Positions 8,525 through 17,365 of a stretch of 36,006 bases of DNA are shown here, piece by piece (the first letter of the stretch is position 1; each line of letters opens with the position of its first letter). A program made the translations under genes and the position numbers. The stretch is from Hyphomicrobiales bacterium (GTDB lineage: Bacteria > Pseudomonadota > Alphaproteobacteria > Rhizobiales > JAKSCL01). Below the pieces are notes generated by a model. That model was not told the origin of the DNA and searched no databases. It saw only the letters and a list, made by a program, of their open reading frames with translations. The stretch lies in NCBI GenBank assembly GCA_022360615.1, contig JAKSCL010000265.1, forward strand, positions 1 to 36,006. Reading direction: 5' to 3'.

Positions 8525-8547
8525 CGGGCCGCCCAACAGGCGGCCCG
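8525..8547 (-). other. Stem-loop between tauA and tauB
   Basis: Perfect 9-bp stem, CGGGCCGCC at 8525-8533 and GGCGGCCCG at 8539-8547, with a 5-base loop. It lies in the 71-nt gap after tauA. No T-run follows on the minus strand. Such hairpins after binding-protein genes commonly stabilise the upstream mRNA or reduce read-through, so TauA would be made in excess over TauBC. Confidence 0.65.
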
Positions 8548-8563
8548 CTCACCGTTTCATCAC

Positions 8564-9568
8564 CTAGTTGGTCGCGACGGCCTCTAGGAAGCTCTTGTCC
8601 ACCGCGCTTTCATAGGAATCGCGGGCCGATGGCATACTGCCTTGTTCCACGAAGAAATCTCCAACCTCTTTCAAAAAGGTCTGGGTTCCACCGCCAAGCC
8701 ACTGCTCCGAGAGCTGTTCCTCAACCGACGGAAAAGCAAAGCCGGCAAGCGTCGCCTTCGCAACGTCCTTATCCATACCGGCATCTTTGGCGATCACCGG
8801 AAGCATCTCCTCCGGGTTTTCCTTCCATTTGGCGTTCATCTCAGCGGTCACCTTGAGGAACTTCGTAAGAAGCTCCGGTTGTTCGGCCGCGAAGTTTGCC
8901 GGAACGCTTGTGACATCGAAAACCTGAATGCCAAGTTCTTCTTTTTCGGCACCGGTCAGAAGCGTGTTGCCATGCTCCTTCATGCGGCGCAGCGCGCCGC
9001 CCCAGCCGCAGACCATATCAAGATTGCCCTGGGCAAACGCCGCCGCGCCATCCGGCGGCGCCATGTCGACGACATTCATCGTGCTGATGTCGACGCCGAA
9101 ATGTTCCATCTGCTTCAGAAAGCCGAAATGCGCAGCCGTCCCGATCGGGACACCGACCTGCTTGCCTTCGAGTTCGCTGGCATTGCCTTTGTCGATCTCA
9201 AGCTCCGAGTAGACAACACAGTTGTCATTCTCGGAGTAGGAAACCGCGACGTCGACGACTTGAATATCCTGGCCCGCCGATGCGGCGACGACGAAAGGCG
9301 GAACACCTTGGCTAATCGAGATATGGACATCGCCGGACGCCATCGCGGCGGACATCGCCGTGCCCGTGTCGAAGGAACGCCAGTTGATCTTTACGCCCAG
9401 TTCCTCCTCGTAAATCCCCTTCACTTTTGCGTATTGAAACGGCATCGGCCATTCCAGGAAATACGCAACCGTCAACTCCTCCACATCGGCCTTTGCCGGA
9501 GAGAACGCGATGCCTCCCATCACCGCAGCCGCAGTGAGCACGCTGAGCATTTTGTGCCTTTTAATCAT
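8564..9568 (-). CDS. tauA: Taurine-type ABC transporter substrate-binding protein
   Basis: Periplasmic binding protein, 334 residues, with a Sec signal peptide (about 1-27, cleavage after AKA). The mature protein begins with a TVAYFLEWPMPFQYAK segment and has DTGTAMSAAMASGDVHIS. I recognise this as the roseobacter-type TauA of the NitT/TauT family. The frame could start at a GTG at 9577, but the ATG at 9568 has AGAGAGG at proper spacing, so I use it. It is the first gene of the tauABC operon, divergent from a TauR-type regulator. Taurine or a close N-methylated derivative is the likely ligand; other sulfonates are not excluded. Confidence 0.83.
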   Translation of the reverse strand: MIKRHKMLSVLTAAAVMGGIAFSPAKADVEELTVAYFLEWPMPFQYAKVKGIYEEELGVKINWRSFDTGTAMSAAMASGDVHISISQGVPPFVVAASAGQDIQVVDVAVSYSENDNCVVYSELEIDKGNASELEGKQVGVPIGTAAHFGFLKQMEHFGVDISTMNVVDMAPPDGAAAFAQGNLDMVCGWGGALRRMKEHGNTLLTGAEKEELGIQVFDVTSVPANFAAEQPELLTKFLKVTAEMNAKWKENPEEMLPVIAKDAGMDKDVAKATLAGFAFPSVEEQLSEQWLGGGTQTFLKEVGDFFVEQGSMPSARDSYESAVDKSFLEAVATN

Positions 9569-9840
9569 CAAGTTCACCTCTCTGGTTGAAATCTGGTTGT
9601 CTGCTTTGGCCGATGCGCGGGTTATCCACCGAAGTCCTCGCGCTGCACCTTGTATGAAAGATCGCCTCTCCCTCGCTTTCGAAAAACGGTTTCGTTTCTG
9701 CCCGCCAACGTCGAAAGTTTAAGCGCAAACATCCAAGCAGAAGCCTCTGCCATGCTGGCCGCGTTGCGCCCCAAACGTGATTTTTTGATTGTGAACGCTC
9801 ACGACCTGCCTACAACCGCATTTACGAGTTTTCCAACCGT

Positions 9841-9884
9841 CTACAACTAAACGCATCAGACAAGACGGCATCCGTTTAGTCCAG
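9841..9884. promoter_or_regulatory. Candidate TauR operator for tauABC (inverted half-sites)
   Basis: ACTAAACG at 9846-9853 and CGTTTAGT at 9873-9880 form a perfect 8-bp inverted repeat, 27 bp centre to centre. The right arm, read on the minus strand, extends to CTGGACTAAACGG (9884 to 9872). That resembles the CTGGAC(T)TAA box I recall for Rhodobacter capsulatus TauR. It sits between the divergent tauA and tauR genes. Binding is inferred from similarity and position only. Confidence 0.5.
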
Positions 9885-10038
9885 AGTATTGCATAGTCAC
9901 TGCCTGAGTAAATTTGCAGCACATCCACCCCGTATTACGGCGGATGTCCTGTTTGAAACGGCCCTCCAGTGTTCTGGTTCAATATTTTCACCGCTTTCAT
10001 AACCCTTGATTTTGCCGCAAGCTATGGTCTCATGACAG

Positions 10039-10063
10039 GTCCAGATTGCACGAAATGCTGGAC
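10039..10063. promoter_or_regulatory. Candidate TauR autoregulatory site
   Basis: GTCCAG at 10039-10044 and CTGGAC at 10058-10063 form an inverted pair of the same hexamer seen at 9879-9884 (arms extend to GGTCCAG / CTGGACC). The site is about 35-55 bp upstream of the tauR start codon, a position suited to autoregulation by a MocR-type protein. Confidence 0.45.
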
Positions 10064-10095
10064 CAGATAGCCAAGGACAAGCGGGAAAGGGCCGG

Positions 10096-11553
10096 GTGCG
10101 GGAGAGTTTGTTTCACGTAGAGCGCTTGGAGGCGGCGACGCTCCAGGCCCAAATCCGCGAAATGCTTGTGACGGCAGTCGTGACCGGCCATCTCCCGGAA
10201 GGCACGCCGGTGCCCTCGACCCGGGCCATGGCAAAACGCCTGAAAGTTTCAAGGAACACCGTGATATCCGCCTATCAGGCGCTTGCCGAAGATGGCTATT
10301 TGATCCCCCGCGAACGGTCGGGCTTCTATGTTGCCAACGATCTGGCGGTCCCGAGCACGGTGTCTGCCGCAGCGAATACCGCGCCGCAAGCGATTGATTG
10401 GACCGCTCGGCTCCGTGTGCAGCCGAGCCTGCAGGACAACATCACAAAGCCGTCCAATTGGCAGGAATACCCCTATCCCTTTATCTATGGACAGGTCGAT
10501 CTTGACCAGTTCCCGATCACGGCATGGCGAGACTGCATGCGCCAGGCAATGGGAAGGAAATGGCTGGGCGCGTGGACCGACGACCGCTTCACCGAAGACG
10601 ATCCCATGCTGATCGAACAGATCCGCAAGCGCATTTTGATGCGCAGGGGCGTTCTCGTTGAACAAGGCGAAATCCTTGTAACGTTAGGTGCGCAGAACGC
10701 TCTCCACATTCTTGCAAACCTTCTGGTCAAACCGGACCGGCAGTTTGCGATGGAGGATCCCGGCTATCCCGACATGCGCAATCTGGTTGACTTGCTGGGC
10801 GGTAAGTTGCGTTCCGTTCCCGTCGATGACGAAGGTCTTGAGACTGAAAAACTCGGCGACGCCGATTTGGCTTTCGTAACCCCCAGCCATCAGCTGCCAA
10901 CCAACGCCACGATGAGTCTCGACCGGCGGCGCAGCCTTTTGCGCTGGGCCGAGGCGAATGACGCACTGATCATCGAGGACGACTACGAGGCAGAAACGAA
11001 CTACGCCGGCGAACCGACGCCAGCGCTCAAATCGCTCGACCGCGCAGGGCGCGTCATCTATGTCGGAAGCTTCTCGAAGTCTCTTTTGCCGGGCATCCGG
11101 CTCGGCTTCATTGCCGGGCCAGCGCCCTTGTTGCAGGAGGCGCGCGCCTATCGCCGCCTCATGCTCCGCCACCCGCCCGGAAACAATCAGCGCGCAGTTG
11201 CACTGTTTCTGGCCCTTGGCCACCACGACGCCCTGGTTGGCCGCTTGCGCAAGATCTATGCGGCCCGGGAACGCGTCATGCGGGAGGCACTTGAAACCCA
11301 GTTGCCCGGCTGGGCCCGGTCTCACGGTTTCGGGGGCACGTCGTTTTGGATGGAAGGGCCGCCGCGCTTCGATGCCAATCTGCTTAGCAAACACGCGCGC
11401 GCAGAAGGCATTTTGATCGAACCGGGCGAGGTTCATTTCAGCCATGGCCCTGCCGGCCGCAACACCTTCCGCCTCGGCTTTTCATCCATCCCGGAAGAGC
11501 GCATTGCGCCGGGCATTAAGCGTCTCGCGGCGGTAGCGCTCGAAATGGTTTAA
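10096..11553 (+). CDS. tauR: MocR-family regulator (GntR-HTH fused to aminotransferase domain), TauR type
   Basis: A 485-residue transcription factor. Residues about 10-80 form a GntR winged helix-turn-helix (PSTRAMAKRLKVSRNTVISAYQAL), then a linker, then a fold-type-I aminotransferase-like domain (about 115-480). The pyridoxal-phosphate lysine is in SFSKSLLPGIRLG, Lys328, so cofactor binding should be intact. The start is a GTG with AAAGG upstream. TauR proteins of this family activate taurine genes; here the gene is divergent from tauABC. The rightward GcvT-fused dehydrogenase genes begin 300 nt downstream and may belong to the same regulon. Family is certain; the TauR assignment rests on context and candidate boxes. 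Confidence 0.8.
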   Translation: MRESLFHVERLEAATLQAQIREMLVTAVVTGHLPEGTPVPSTRAMAKRLKVSRNTVISAYQALAEDGYLIPRERSGFYVANDLAVPSTVSAAANTAPQAIDWTARLRVQPSLQDNITKPSNWQEYPYPFIYGQVDLDQFPITAWRDCMRQAMGRKWLGAWTDDRFTEDDPMLIEQIRKRILMRRGVLVEQGEILVTLGAQNALHILANLLVKPDRQFAMEDPGYPDMRNLVDLLGGKLRSVPVDDEGLETEKLGDADLAFVTPSHQLPTNATMSLDRRRSLLRWAEANDALIIEDDYEAETNYAGEPTPALKSLDRAGRVIYVGSFSKSLLPGIRLGFIAGPAPLLQEARAYRRLMLRHPPGNNQRAVALFLALGHHDALVGRLRKIYAARERVMREALETQLPGWARSHGFGGTSFWMEGPPRFDANLLSKHARAEGILIEPGEVHFSHGPAGRNTFRLGFSSIPEERIAPGIKRLAAVALEMV

Positions 11554-11853
11554 AACAATCAGCATTCAAGCCCCAGGGATAGCGCGTATCGGGTCTTGAC
11601 ATGGATTGGGCAGAGGGAGCGCCTGGAATGCCAGGTTTTCCCAATCTGGACCTGTTCGCTCTCCATCCTCTGCATCTACCATCGCATTACGCTACGCGTA
11701 TGCGCCAGGCTTCACCTTTATGAGCAAAACGAAACCGAGACATTGATAAGCGTTCATGGGCGTGCTTTCCGGCTGGGCCTTCATACCCGGCCCGGCCCGT
11801 TCGCCCTGTAAACCGCTTTTGATCGCCTTGGAAACGAGAACAGGAATTGCACC
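11554..11853 (+). other. Intergenic leader of the dehydrogenase pair
   Basis: 300 nt with no credible gene. A small hairpin, CCTGG (11622-11626) and CCAGG (11631-11635) followed by TTTT, could be a weak terminator for tauR. A TTGACA at 11596-11601 has no matching -10 box. An AGGA at about 11841 serves as ribosome-binding site for the gene at 11854. No second CTGGAC-type box is obvious. Confidence 0.4.
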
Positions 11854-14304
11854 ATGGCATCCATGCCGTCCACCGCCCGCGTCGTTATCATAGGGGGCGG
11901 CGCGGTCGGCGCGTCAGCGCTCTATCATCTCGCAAAGGCAGGATGGACCGATTGCCTGCTCCTGGAAAAAAACGAATTGACGGCGGGTTCGACCTGGCAT
12001 GCCGCAGGCAATGTCCCGACCTTTTCAAGCTCTTGGTCGATCATGAACATGCAACGCTATTCGACCGAACTCTACCGGGGCCTCGGCGAAGCGGTCGACT
12101 ATCCCATGAACTACCATGTGACCGGCTCGATACGGCTGAGCCATTCGAAGGAACGGCTCCTGGAGTTCAAGCGGGTCGCCGGCATGGGCCGTTATCAGGG
12201 CATGGAGATCGATATCCTCTCGCCCGATGAGATCAAGAATTGGCATCCTTTCACCGAAACGCACGATCTCTCAGGCGCACTCTATGATCCTTACGATGGT
12301 GACATCGACCCGGCGCAGCTGACGCAGGCCCTTGCAAAGGGCGCACGCGACCTTGGCGCACAAATCGTCCGCTTTTGTCCGGTCACGGCTGCGCGCCGCG
12401 ACGGCGATGAATGGGTGCTCTCGACACCCCAGGGCGAGGTGCGCTGCGAGTATGTGGTGAATGCGGCGGGATATTATGCGGGACAGATCGGCCAAATGTT
12501 CGGCCGGGACGTGCCCATGATGGTGATGAGCCACCAATACCTTTTGTTCGAGGACATTCCGGAAATCGAGGAGTGGTCCAAGGAAAAGGGCGCAAAGCTG
12601 CCTCTCCTGCGCGACGTGGACAGCTCCTACTATCTGCGCCAAGAGCACTACGGCATGAATCTGGGGCCTTATGAGCGCAACTGCCGGGCGCACTGGACCA
12701 CGTCCGACGATCCCATGCCGAAGGACTTCTCCTTTCAGCTCTTTCAAGACGATCTCGACCGGATCGAATGGTACTTGAACGATGCAGCCGAACGGGTGCC
12801 ATTGCTCCAGACCGCGGGGCTTTCCAAGGTGATCAATGGCCCGATTCCCTATACGCCGGACGGCTACCCGTTGATCGGGCCGATGCCCGGCGTGCCGAAC
12901 GCCTTTGAGGCGTGCGTCTTCACCTTTGGGATTTGCCAGGCCGGCGGCGCAGGCAAGGTGCTCGCGGAGTGGATCGTCGAGGGCGGGACCGAATGGGATA
13001 TGTGGTCATGCGACCCGCGCCGCTTCACCGCCTTTTGCGACGAAGACTATTGCATCGCCAAGGGCATGGAGGTCTACGGGCACGAATACGCGATGCACTT
13101 TCCGCATTACGAATGGCCGGCGGGACGCGGCAAAAAGCTGTCGCCCATCCATGACCAGCTGCTGAGCCTCGGCGGCCAGATGGGCGCTTGCAATGGCTGG
13201 GAACGGGCCAATTGGTTCGCCAAAGACGGCGACGACACCTCGCTCGAAGCGGCCGAGACCTGGGCGCGCGAAGGGCCCTGGGAACCGCGCGTGCGCGAGG
13301 AATGCGAAGCGGTCAGGGATACCGCGGGCCTACTCGACCTGCCGGGCTTCTCCCGGTTTCACCTGAAGGGCGAAGGCGTGGCCGCTTGGCTGTCCCGACA
13401 AATCACCGGCGCCGTGCCGCGCGTGGGCCGGATCGGGCTCGGTTACTTCGCCGACCGCAGGGGCCGCATTGTGACCGAGATGTCGATGGTCCGCCTCGCT
13501 GAGAACGAACTCCTCCTGATGACCGCCGCCCCGGCGCAATGGCACGATTTCGAACTCCTGCAATCGCGCCTGCCCAGGGACGGTTCCTTGACGCTCGAAG
13601 ACAAGACCGAAGCCTATTCCTGCCAAATCCTGACCGGACCGAAATCCCGCGAGATTCTGGCCGGCGTTTGCGGCGCGGACCTGACGCTGCCCTGGCTGAG
13701 CTGGCAGAAATCGGAGATTGCCGGGAAACCGGTCTCCCTTTTCCGTGTGTCTTATGCCGGAGAGCTGGGCTGGGAGGTTCACACGGCCATGGATGACATA
13801 TCCGCCGTGAACGAGGCGCTGATCGCCGCCGGGGGACCACACGGCCTCAAACCTATTGGGATGTATGCGTTGAATGCCCTGCGTCTTGAAAAGGGCTACC
13901 GCGCTTGGAAGCTCGATCTTTCGAGCGACTACAGCATCTTGGAGGGCGGGCTCGACCGTTTCGTGAAATTCGACAAGTCTGAGGATTTCATCGGCAAGGA
14001 AGCCCTCCTTTCGGAGAAGCAGCGCGGTATCGCCAAGCGCTTCGTAACCCTGATCGTCCGGGACAACGACCACGATGCGCCCTACATGTCGGCGCTTTGG
14101 CAAAATGGCGCGGTCGTGGGCGAAACCACATCCGGCGGCTGGGGTTACCGGGTCGATGCATCGATAGCGCTCGGTATGCTGCGTGCCGATCTCGCCGCTC
14201 CGGGCACCGAGCTTGAGGTTGAAATCTTCGGTGAGCGCTATCTAGCGGTCGTTCAGCCGGACCGGCCGCTCTGGGACCCTGAAAACGCAAGACTACGCGC
14301 ATGA
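11854..14304 (+). CDS. Dimethylglycine/sarcosine dehydrogenase-like FAD-GcvT fusion (first copy)
   Basis: An 816-residue two-part enzyme. The N-terminal half (about 8-400) is a DAO-type FAD domain with the dinucleotide motif VVIIGGGAVGAS. It has the STWHAAG motif, whose His49 aligns with the histidine that carries covalent FAD in dimethylglycine dehydrogenase. The C-terminal half (about 430-810) is a GcvT-like folate-binding domain with GLKPIGMYALNALRLEKGYR. Known relatives oxidise N-methyl amines and pass the methyl carbon to tetrahydrofolate. Near the end the usual EAGL is EGGL and the GxDI-type segment reads KLDLS, so it may differ in specificity from the next gene. It overlaps that gene by 4 nt (ATGA). 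The substrate is not known. Confidence 0.85.
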   Translation: MASMPSTARVVIIGGGAVGASALYHLAKAGWTDCLLLEKNELTAGSTWHAAGNVPTFSSSWSIMNMQRYSTELYRGLGEAVDYPMNYHVTGSIRLSHSKERLLEFKRVAGMGRYQGMEIDILSPDEIKNWHPFTETHDLSGALYDPYDGDIDPAQLTQALAKGARDLGAQIVRFCPVTAARRDGDEWVLSTPQGEVRCEYVVNAAGYYAGQIGQMFGRDVPMMVMSHQYLLFEDIPEIEEWSKEKGAKLPLLRDVDSSYYLRQEHYGMNLGPYERNCRAHWTTSDDPMPKDFSFQLFQDDLDRIEWYLNDAAERVPLLQTAGLSKVINGPIPYTPDGYPLIGPMPGVPNAFEACVFTFGICQAGGAGKVLAEWIVEGGTEWDMWSCDPRRFTAFCDEDYCIAKGMEVYGHEYAMHFPHYEWPAGRGKKLSPIHDQLLSLGGQMGACNGWERANWFAKDGDDTSLEAAETWAREGPWEPRVREECEAVRDTAGLLDLPGFSRFHLKGEGVAAWLSRQITGAVPRVGRIGLGYFADRRGRIVTEMSMVRLAENELLLMTAAPAQWHDFELLQSRLPRDGSLTLEDKTEAYSCQILTGPKSREILAGVCGADLTLPWLSWQKSEIAGKPVSLFRVSYAGELGWEVHTAMDDISAVNEALIAAGGPHGLKPIGMYALNALRLEKGYRAWKLDLSSDYSILEGGLDRFVKFDKSEDFIGKEALLSEKQRGIAKRFVTLIVRDNDHDAPYMSALWQNGAVVGETTSGGWGYRVDASIALGMLRADLAAPGTELEVEIFGERYLAVVQPDRPLWDPENARLRA

Positions 14305-16748
14305 CAAAAGCAATTCCCACACAGGCCAGAGCAGTCATCATCGGGGGCGGCGTTGCTGGCTGCTCCGTCGCCTATCACCTGGCAAAACTCGGTTGGTCCG
14401 ATGTCGTGCTTCTGGAACGCAAACAACTTACCTCCGGGACGACATGGCATGCAGCCGGCCTGATTGCCCAGCTACGGGCGAGCAAGAACATGACGAGGCT
14501 CGCCAAATACAGCCAGGAGCTTTACGGCAACCTGGAGAAAGAGACAGATGTCGCAACCGGCTTCCGGCGATGCGGATCGATCACCGTCGCACTGACGCAC
14601 GAGCGCAAAGAGGAAATCTACCGGCAGGCCTCCATGGCGCGTGCCTTCGGCGTGGAGGTGGAGGAGATCTCCGCCGATGACGTCAAAACCCGTTATGCGT
14701 ACGTCAACACGAAGGATGTAACGGGGGCCGTTTACCTGCCCAAGGACGGCCAAGGCGACCCGGCCAATATCGCGCTCGCGCTTGCAAAAGGCGCTAAACA
14801 AAACGGCGCGCAGATTTTCGAAGGCGCGCGCGTCACCGCCATTCATCGATCGCAAGGGCGGGTCAGGGGCGTATCGTGGGAGACGGACGGTGAAGAAGGC
14901 AGAACCGGTGCAGACTTCGTGGTCAATTGCGGTGGCATGTGGGCCCACGAACTCGGACGCATGGCGGATGTGACTGTACCGCTTCACGCCTGCGAGCACT
15001 TTTATATCGTTACCGACAGCATACCCGGCCTATCGCAACTCCCGGTCCTGCGCGTTCCCGACGAATGCGCCTATTACAAGGAAGATGCAGGCAAAATCCT
15101 TCTCGGCGCCTTTGAGCCGGAAGCGAAACCGTGGGGCATGGACGGCATTCCCGCCGATTTCTGTTTCGATCAGCTGCCTGAGGATTTCGACCACTTCGAA
15201 CCCATCCTCGAAAAAGCGGTAAACCGCTTTCCTGTTCTGGAACAGACTGGCATTCACACCTTCTTCAACGGACCGGAGAGCTTTACGCCGGACGATGCCT
15301 ACCATCTCGGTGAAGCGCCCAATCTGAAGGGTTATTTCGTCTGCGCCGGATTCAATTCCATCGGCATTCAGTCCGCTGGCGGTGCGGGCATGGCCCTCGC
15401 CGAATGGATGGAAAACGGCCGCCCTCCCTTTGACCTGGCGGATGTCGACATCAGACGGATGCAGCCGTTTCAGGGCAACAAAACCTATCTCTTTGAACGC
15501 GTGAAGGAGACGCTCGGTCTTCTTTATGCCGATCACTTCCCCTATCGCCAGATGGCGACGGCACGCGGCATCAGGCGCTCGCCCATCCACGAACACCTAA
15601 AAGCGCAAGGCGCGGTCTTCGGCGAGGCAGCCGGTTGGGAACGCGCCAACTGGTTCGCGCGGGAAGGCCAGGAGCGCGCCTATCACTACTCGTGGAAACG
15701 CCAGAACTGGTTCGGCAACGCCCGCGAGGAGCATCTTGCGGTCCGCAACAATGTCGGCCTCTATGACATGACCTCGTTCGGCAAGATCCGTGTCGAAGGA
15801 CCGGATGCCGAGGCGTATCTCAACTATGTTTGCGGAAACGATGTCTCCGTGCCGGCTGGCAAGATCGTCTATACCCAGTTCCTGAACGGCGCTGGCGGTA
15901 TTGAGGCCGATGTTACGGTCACGAGGCTGTCCGAGACGTCTTATGTGGTTGTCACGCCGGCAGCGACGGTTCAGCGCGAACTTCACTGGATGCGCAAACA
16001 TTTGGAAGGCTTCAACACCGTCTTGCTGGATGCGACATCATCGGAATGCGTGCTTGCGGTGATGGGGCCGAACGCCCGGGCGCTGCTGCAAAAAGTGAGC
16101 CCCCATGACTGGTCGAACGCCAACCATCCCTTCGGCACGGCTCACGAGATCGAACTGGGCATGGGTCTCGCCCGCGCACACCGTGTCACCTATGTGGGCG
16201 AACTTGGCTGGGAACTTTACATCCCCGCCGAAATGGCCGCGCACGCCTTTGAGACCCTATGGGCGGCCGGACAGGATGTCGGGCTGAAGCTCTGCGGCAT
16301 GCACATGATGGATTCTTGCCGCATCGAAAAAGCCTTTCGCCATTTCGGCCATGACATCACAGACGAGGACCATGTTCTCGAGGCGGGGCTTGGCTTCGCC
16401 GTCAAACTCAATAAGCCGGAATTCATCGGGCGGGATGCGGTCCTGCGAAAGAAGGAGGAAGGTCTTGCCAGCCGGCTTGTCCAGTTCCTGCTCAAGGACC
16501 CGGAGCCATTGCTCTTCCATCATGAACCGGTCATCCGCGATGGCGAGGTCGTATCATACTTAACCTCGGGCAATTACGGTCACCAATTGGGTGCGGCTGT
16601 CGGACTGGGCTACGTGCCCTGCAAAGGCGAAACCACCGACCAACTGCTTGCCTCGCATTACGAAATTGAGATCGCGGGCACACGCGTAAAGGCTGAAGCA
16701 TCGCTGAAGCCGCTTTACGATCCGAAATCGGAGCGGGTACGCATTTAG
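14301..16748 (+). CDS. Dimethylglycine/sarcosine dehydrogenase-like FAD-GcvT fusion (second copy)
   Basis: An 815-residue paralogue of the preceding gene with the same layout: FAD domain with AVIIGGGVAGCS, covalent-FAD motif TTWHAAG (His50), and a GcvT-like C-terminal half. The latter has the canonical RIEKAFRHFGHDIT segment followed by LEAGL. Residues after the FAD-histidine motif differ from the first copy (LIAQLRAS against NVPTFSSS), which argues for different substrates or successive steps. The start codon overlaps the upstream stop, so the two proteins are made together. No glyA, fold or soxBDAG genes are adjacent. It could be a second demethylase or act on a different N-methyl compound. 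Confidence 0.85.
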   Translation: MTKAIPTQARAVIIGGGVAGCSVAYHLAKLGWSDVVLLERKQLTSGTTWHAAGLIAQLRASKNMTRLAKYSQELYGNLEKETDVATGFRRCGSITVALTHERKEEIYRQASMARAFGVEVEEISADDVKTRYAYVNTKDVTGAVYLPKDGQGDPANIALALAKGAKQNGAQIFEGARVTAIHRSQGRVRGVSWETDGEEGRTGADFVVNCGGMWAHELGRMADVTVPLHACEHFYIVTDSIPGLSQLPVLRVPDECAYYKEDAGKILLGAFEPEAKPWGMDGIPADFCFDQLPEDFDHFEPILEKAVNRFPVLEQTGIHTFFNGPESFTPDDAYHLGEAPNLKGYFVCAGFNSIGIQSAGGAGMALAEWMENGRPPFDLADVDIRRMQPFQGNKTYLFERVKETLGLLYADHFPYRQMATARGIRRSPIHEHLKAQGAVFGEAAGWERANWFAREGQERAYHYSWKRQNWFGNAREEHLAVRNNVGLYDMTSFGKIRVEGPDAEAYLNYVCGNDVSVPAGKIVYTQFLNGAGGIEADVTVTRLSETSYVVVTPAATVQRELHWMRKHLEGFNTVLLDATSSECVLAVMGPNARALLQKVSPHDWSNANHPFGTAHEIELGMGLARAHRVTYVGELGWELYIPAEMAAHAFETLWAAGQDVGLKLCGMHMMDSCRIEKAFRHFGHDITDEDHVLEAGLGFAVKLNKPEFIGRDAVLRKKEEGLASRLVQFLLKDPEPLLFHHEPVIRDGEVVSYLTSGNYGHQLGAAVGLGYVPCKGETTDQLLASHYEIEIAGTRVKAEASLKPLYDPKSERVRI

Positions 16749-16808
16749 GCGTTTCCCCAGCCGCCGCGCCGTGGGATCAAAGGCAATATCATGGCTCTGT
16801 GACAGCGC

Positions 16809-17276
16809 CTAAAACGGATCGAGGCCAAACACCGGGATGTCGTCAGGGCGGGGGCCGGGCGCAGGCCAATGGAAGCGCCGGTCGCTCTCTTGAATGGCCA
16901 CGTCGTTGATACTGGCTTCGCGCCGGCACATCAGGCCGCTTTCGTCGAACTCCCAATTCTCATTGCCGTAAGAGCGCCACCACTGGCCGTCGGCATCGTG
17001 CCATTCATAACGGAACCGCACGGCGATGCGGTTGCCTGTAAAGGCATGCAAGTCCTTGATCAGGCGGTACTCGCGTTCCTTTTCCCATTTGCGGGTGAGA
17101 AACGCGACGATTGCCTCGCGCCCCTGAAAGAACTCAGACCGGTTCCGCCATTGGCTGTCCTCGGTATAAGCGAGGCTGACCTTCACCGGATCGCGGTGGT
17201 TCCAGGCGTCTTCGGCCATGCGCACCTTCTGGCGCGCTGTTTCCTCGGTGAAAGGAGGGAAAGGCGGACGGGACAT
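16809..17276 (-). CDS. DUF1348 / NTF2-like small protein
   Basis: A 155-residue cytoplasmic protein with no signal or membrane segment. The sequence ([40 protein letters not shown]) matches the DUF1348 family, a SnoaL/NTF2-like cone fold. Its reaction is unknown. It lies on the same strand as the cyanate operon, 89 nt after cynS, but a strong terminator separates them. It therefore may need read-through or its own promoter. The ribosome-binding site is weak. Confidence 0.8.
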   Translation of the reverse strand: MSRPPFPPFTEETARQKVRMAEDAWNHRDPVKVSLAYTEDSQWRNRSEFFQGREAIVAFLTRKWEKEREYRLIKDLHAFTGNRIAVRFRYEWHDADGQWWRSYGNENWEFDESGLMCRREASINDVAIQESDRRFHWPAPGPRPDDIPVFGLDPF

Positions 17277-17302
17277 GGGATAGTCTCGTAAGGACAGCGA
17301 GC

Positions 17303-17336
17303 AGGGAAAAGAAAGGCGCGGGGGAACCCGCGCCTT
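17303..17336 (-). terminator. Rho-independent terminator of the cyanate operon
   Basis: Read on the minus strand, a perfect 10-bp stem (17313-17322 paired with 17327-17336, arm AAGGCGCGGG) with a 4-base loop is followed by a T-rich run (TCTTTTCCC). It starts 29 nt after the cynS stop. This is the only textbook intrinsic terminator I found in the window. Confidence 0.85.
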
Positions 17337-17365
17337 CGTTGCTTGTTTTAGGGCTCGCGTTCCGC

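Larger units (their letters stand above)
9569..10095. other. 527-nt divergent intergenic region tauA / tauR
   Basis: No convincing gene; short frames here lack coding character. It must hold the promoters for leftward tauABC and rightward tauR. The CTGGAC-type motifs described separately lie at 9879-9884, 10039-10044 and 10058-10063. The heptamer CTACAAC occurs at 9810-9816 and 9841-9847. I cannot assign -35/-10 boxes with confidence. The long leader on the tauA side (about 270 nt from the nearest candidate box) is unexplained. Confidence 0.6.

Noticed and set aside
8642-9589. 315-codon plus-strand frame opposite tauA
   Set aside because: Antisense to a well-recognised binding-protein gene; composition (Arg/His-rich) is typical of a shadow frame.
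9810-9847. Pair of CTACAAC heptamers as a regulatory repeat
   Set aside because: Only seven bases, spaced 31 bp, with no third copy; too weak to call apart from the adjoining CTGGAC/ACTAAACG sites.
11596-11624. TTGACA as a -35 box for the dehydrogenase pair
   Set aside because: No TATAAT-like element lies 16-18 nt downstream.
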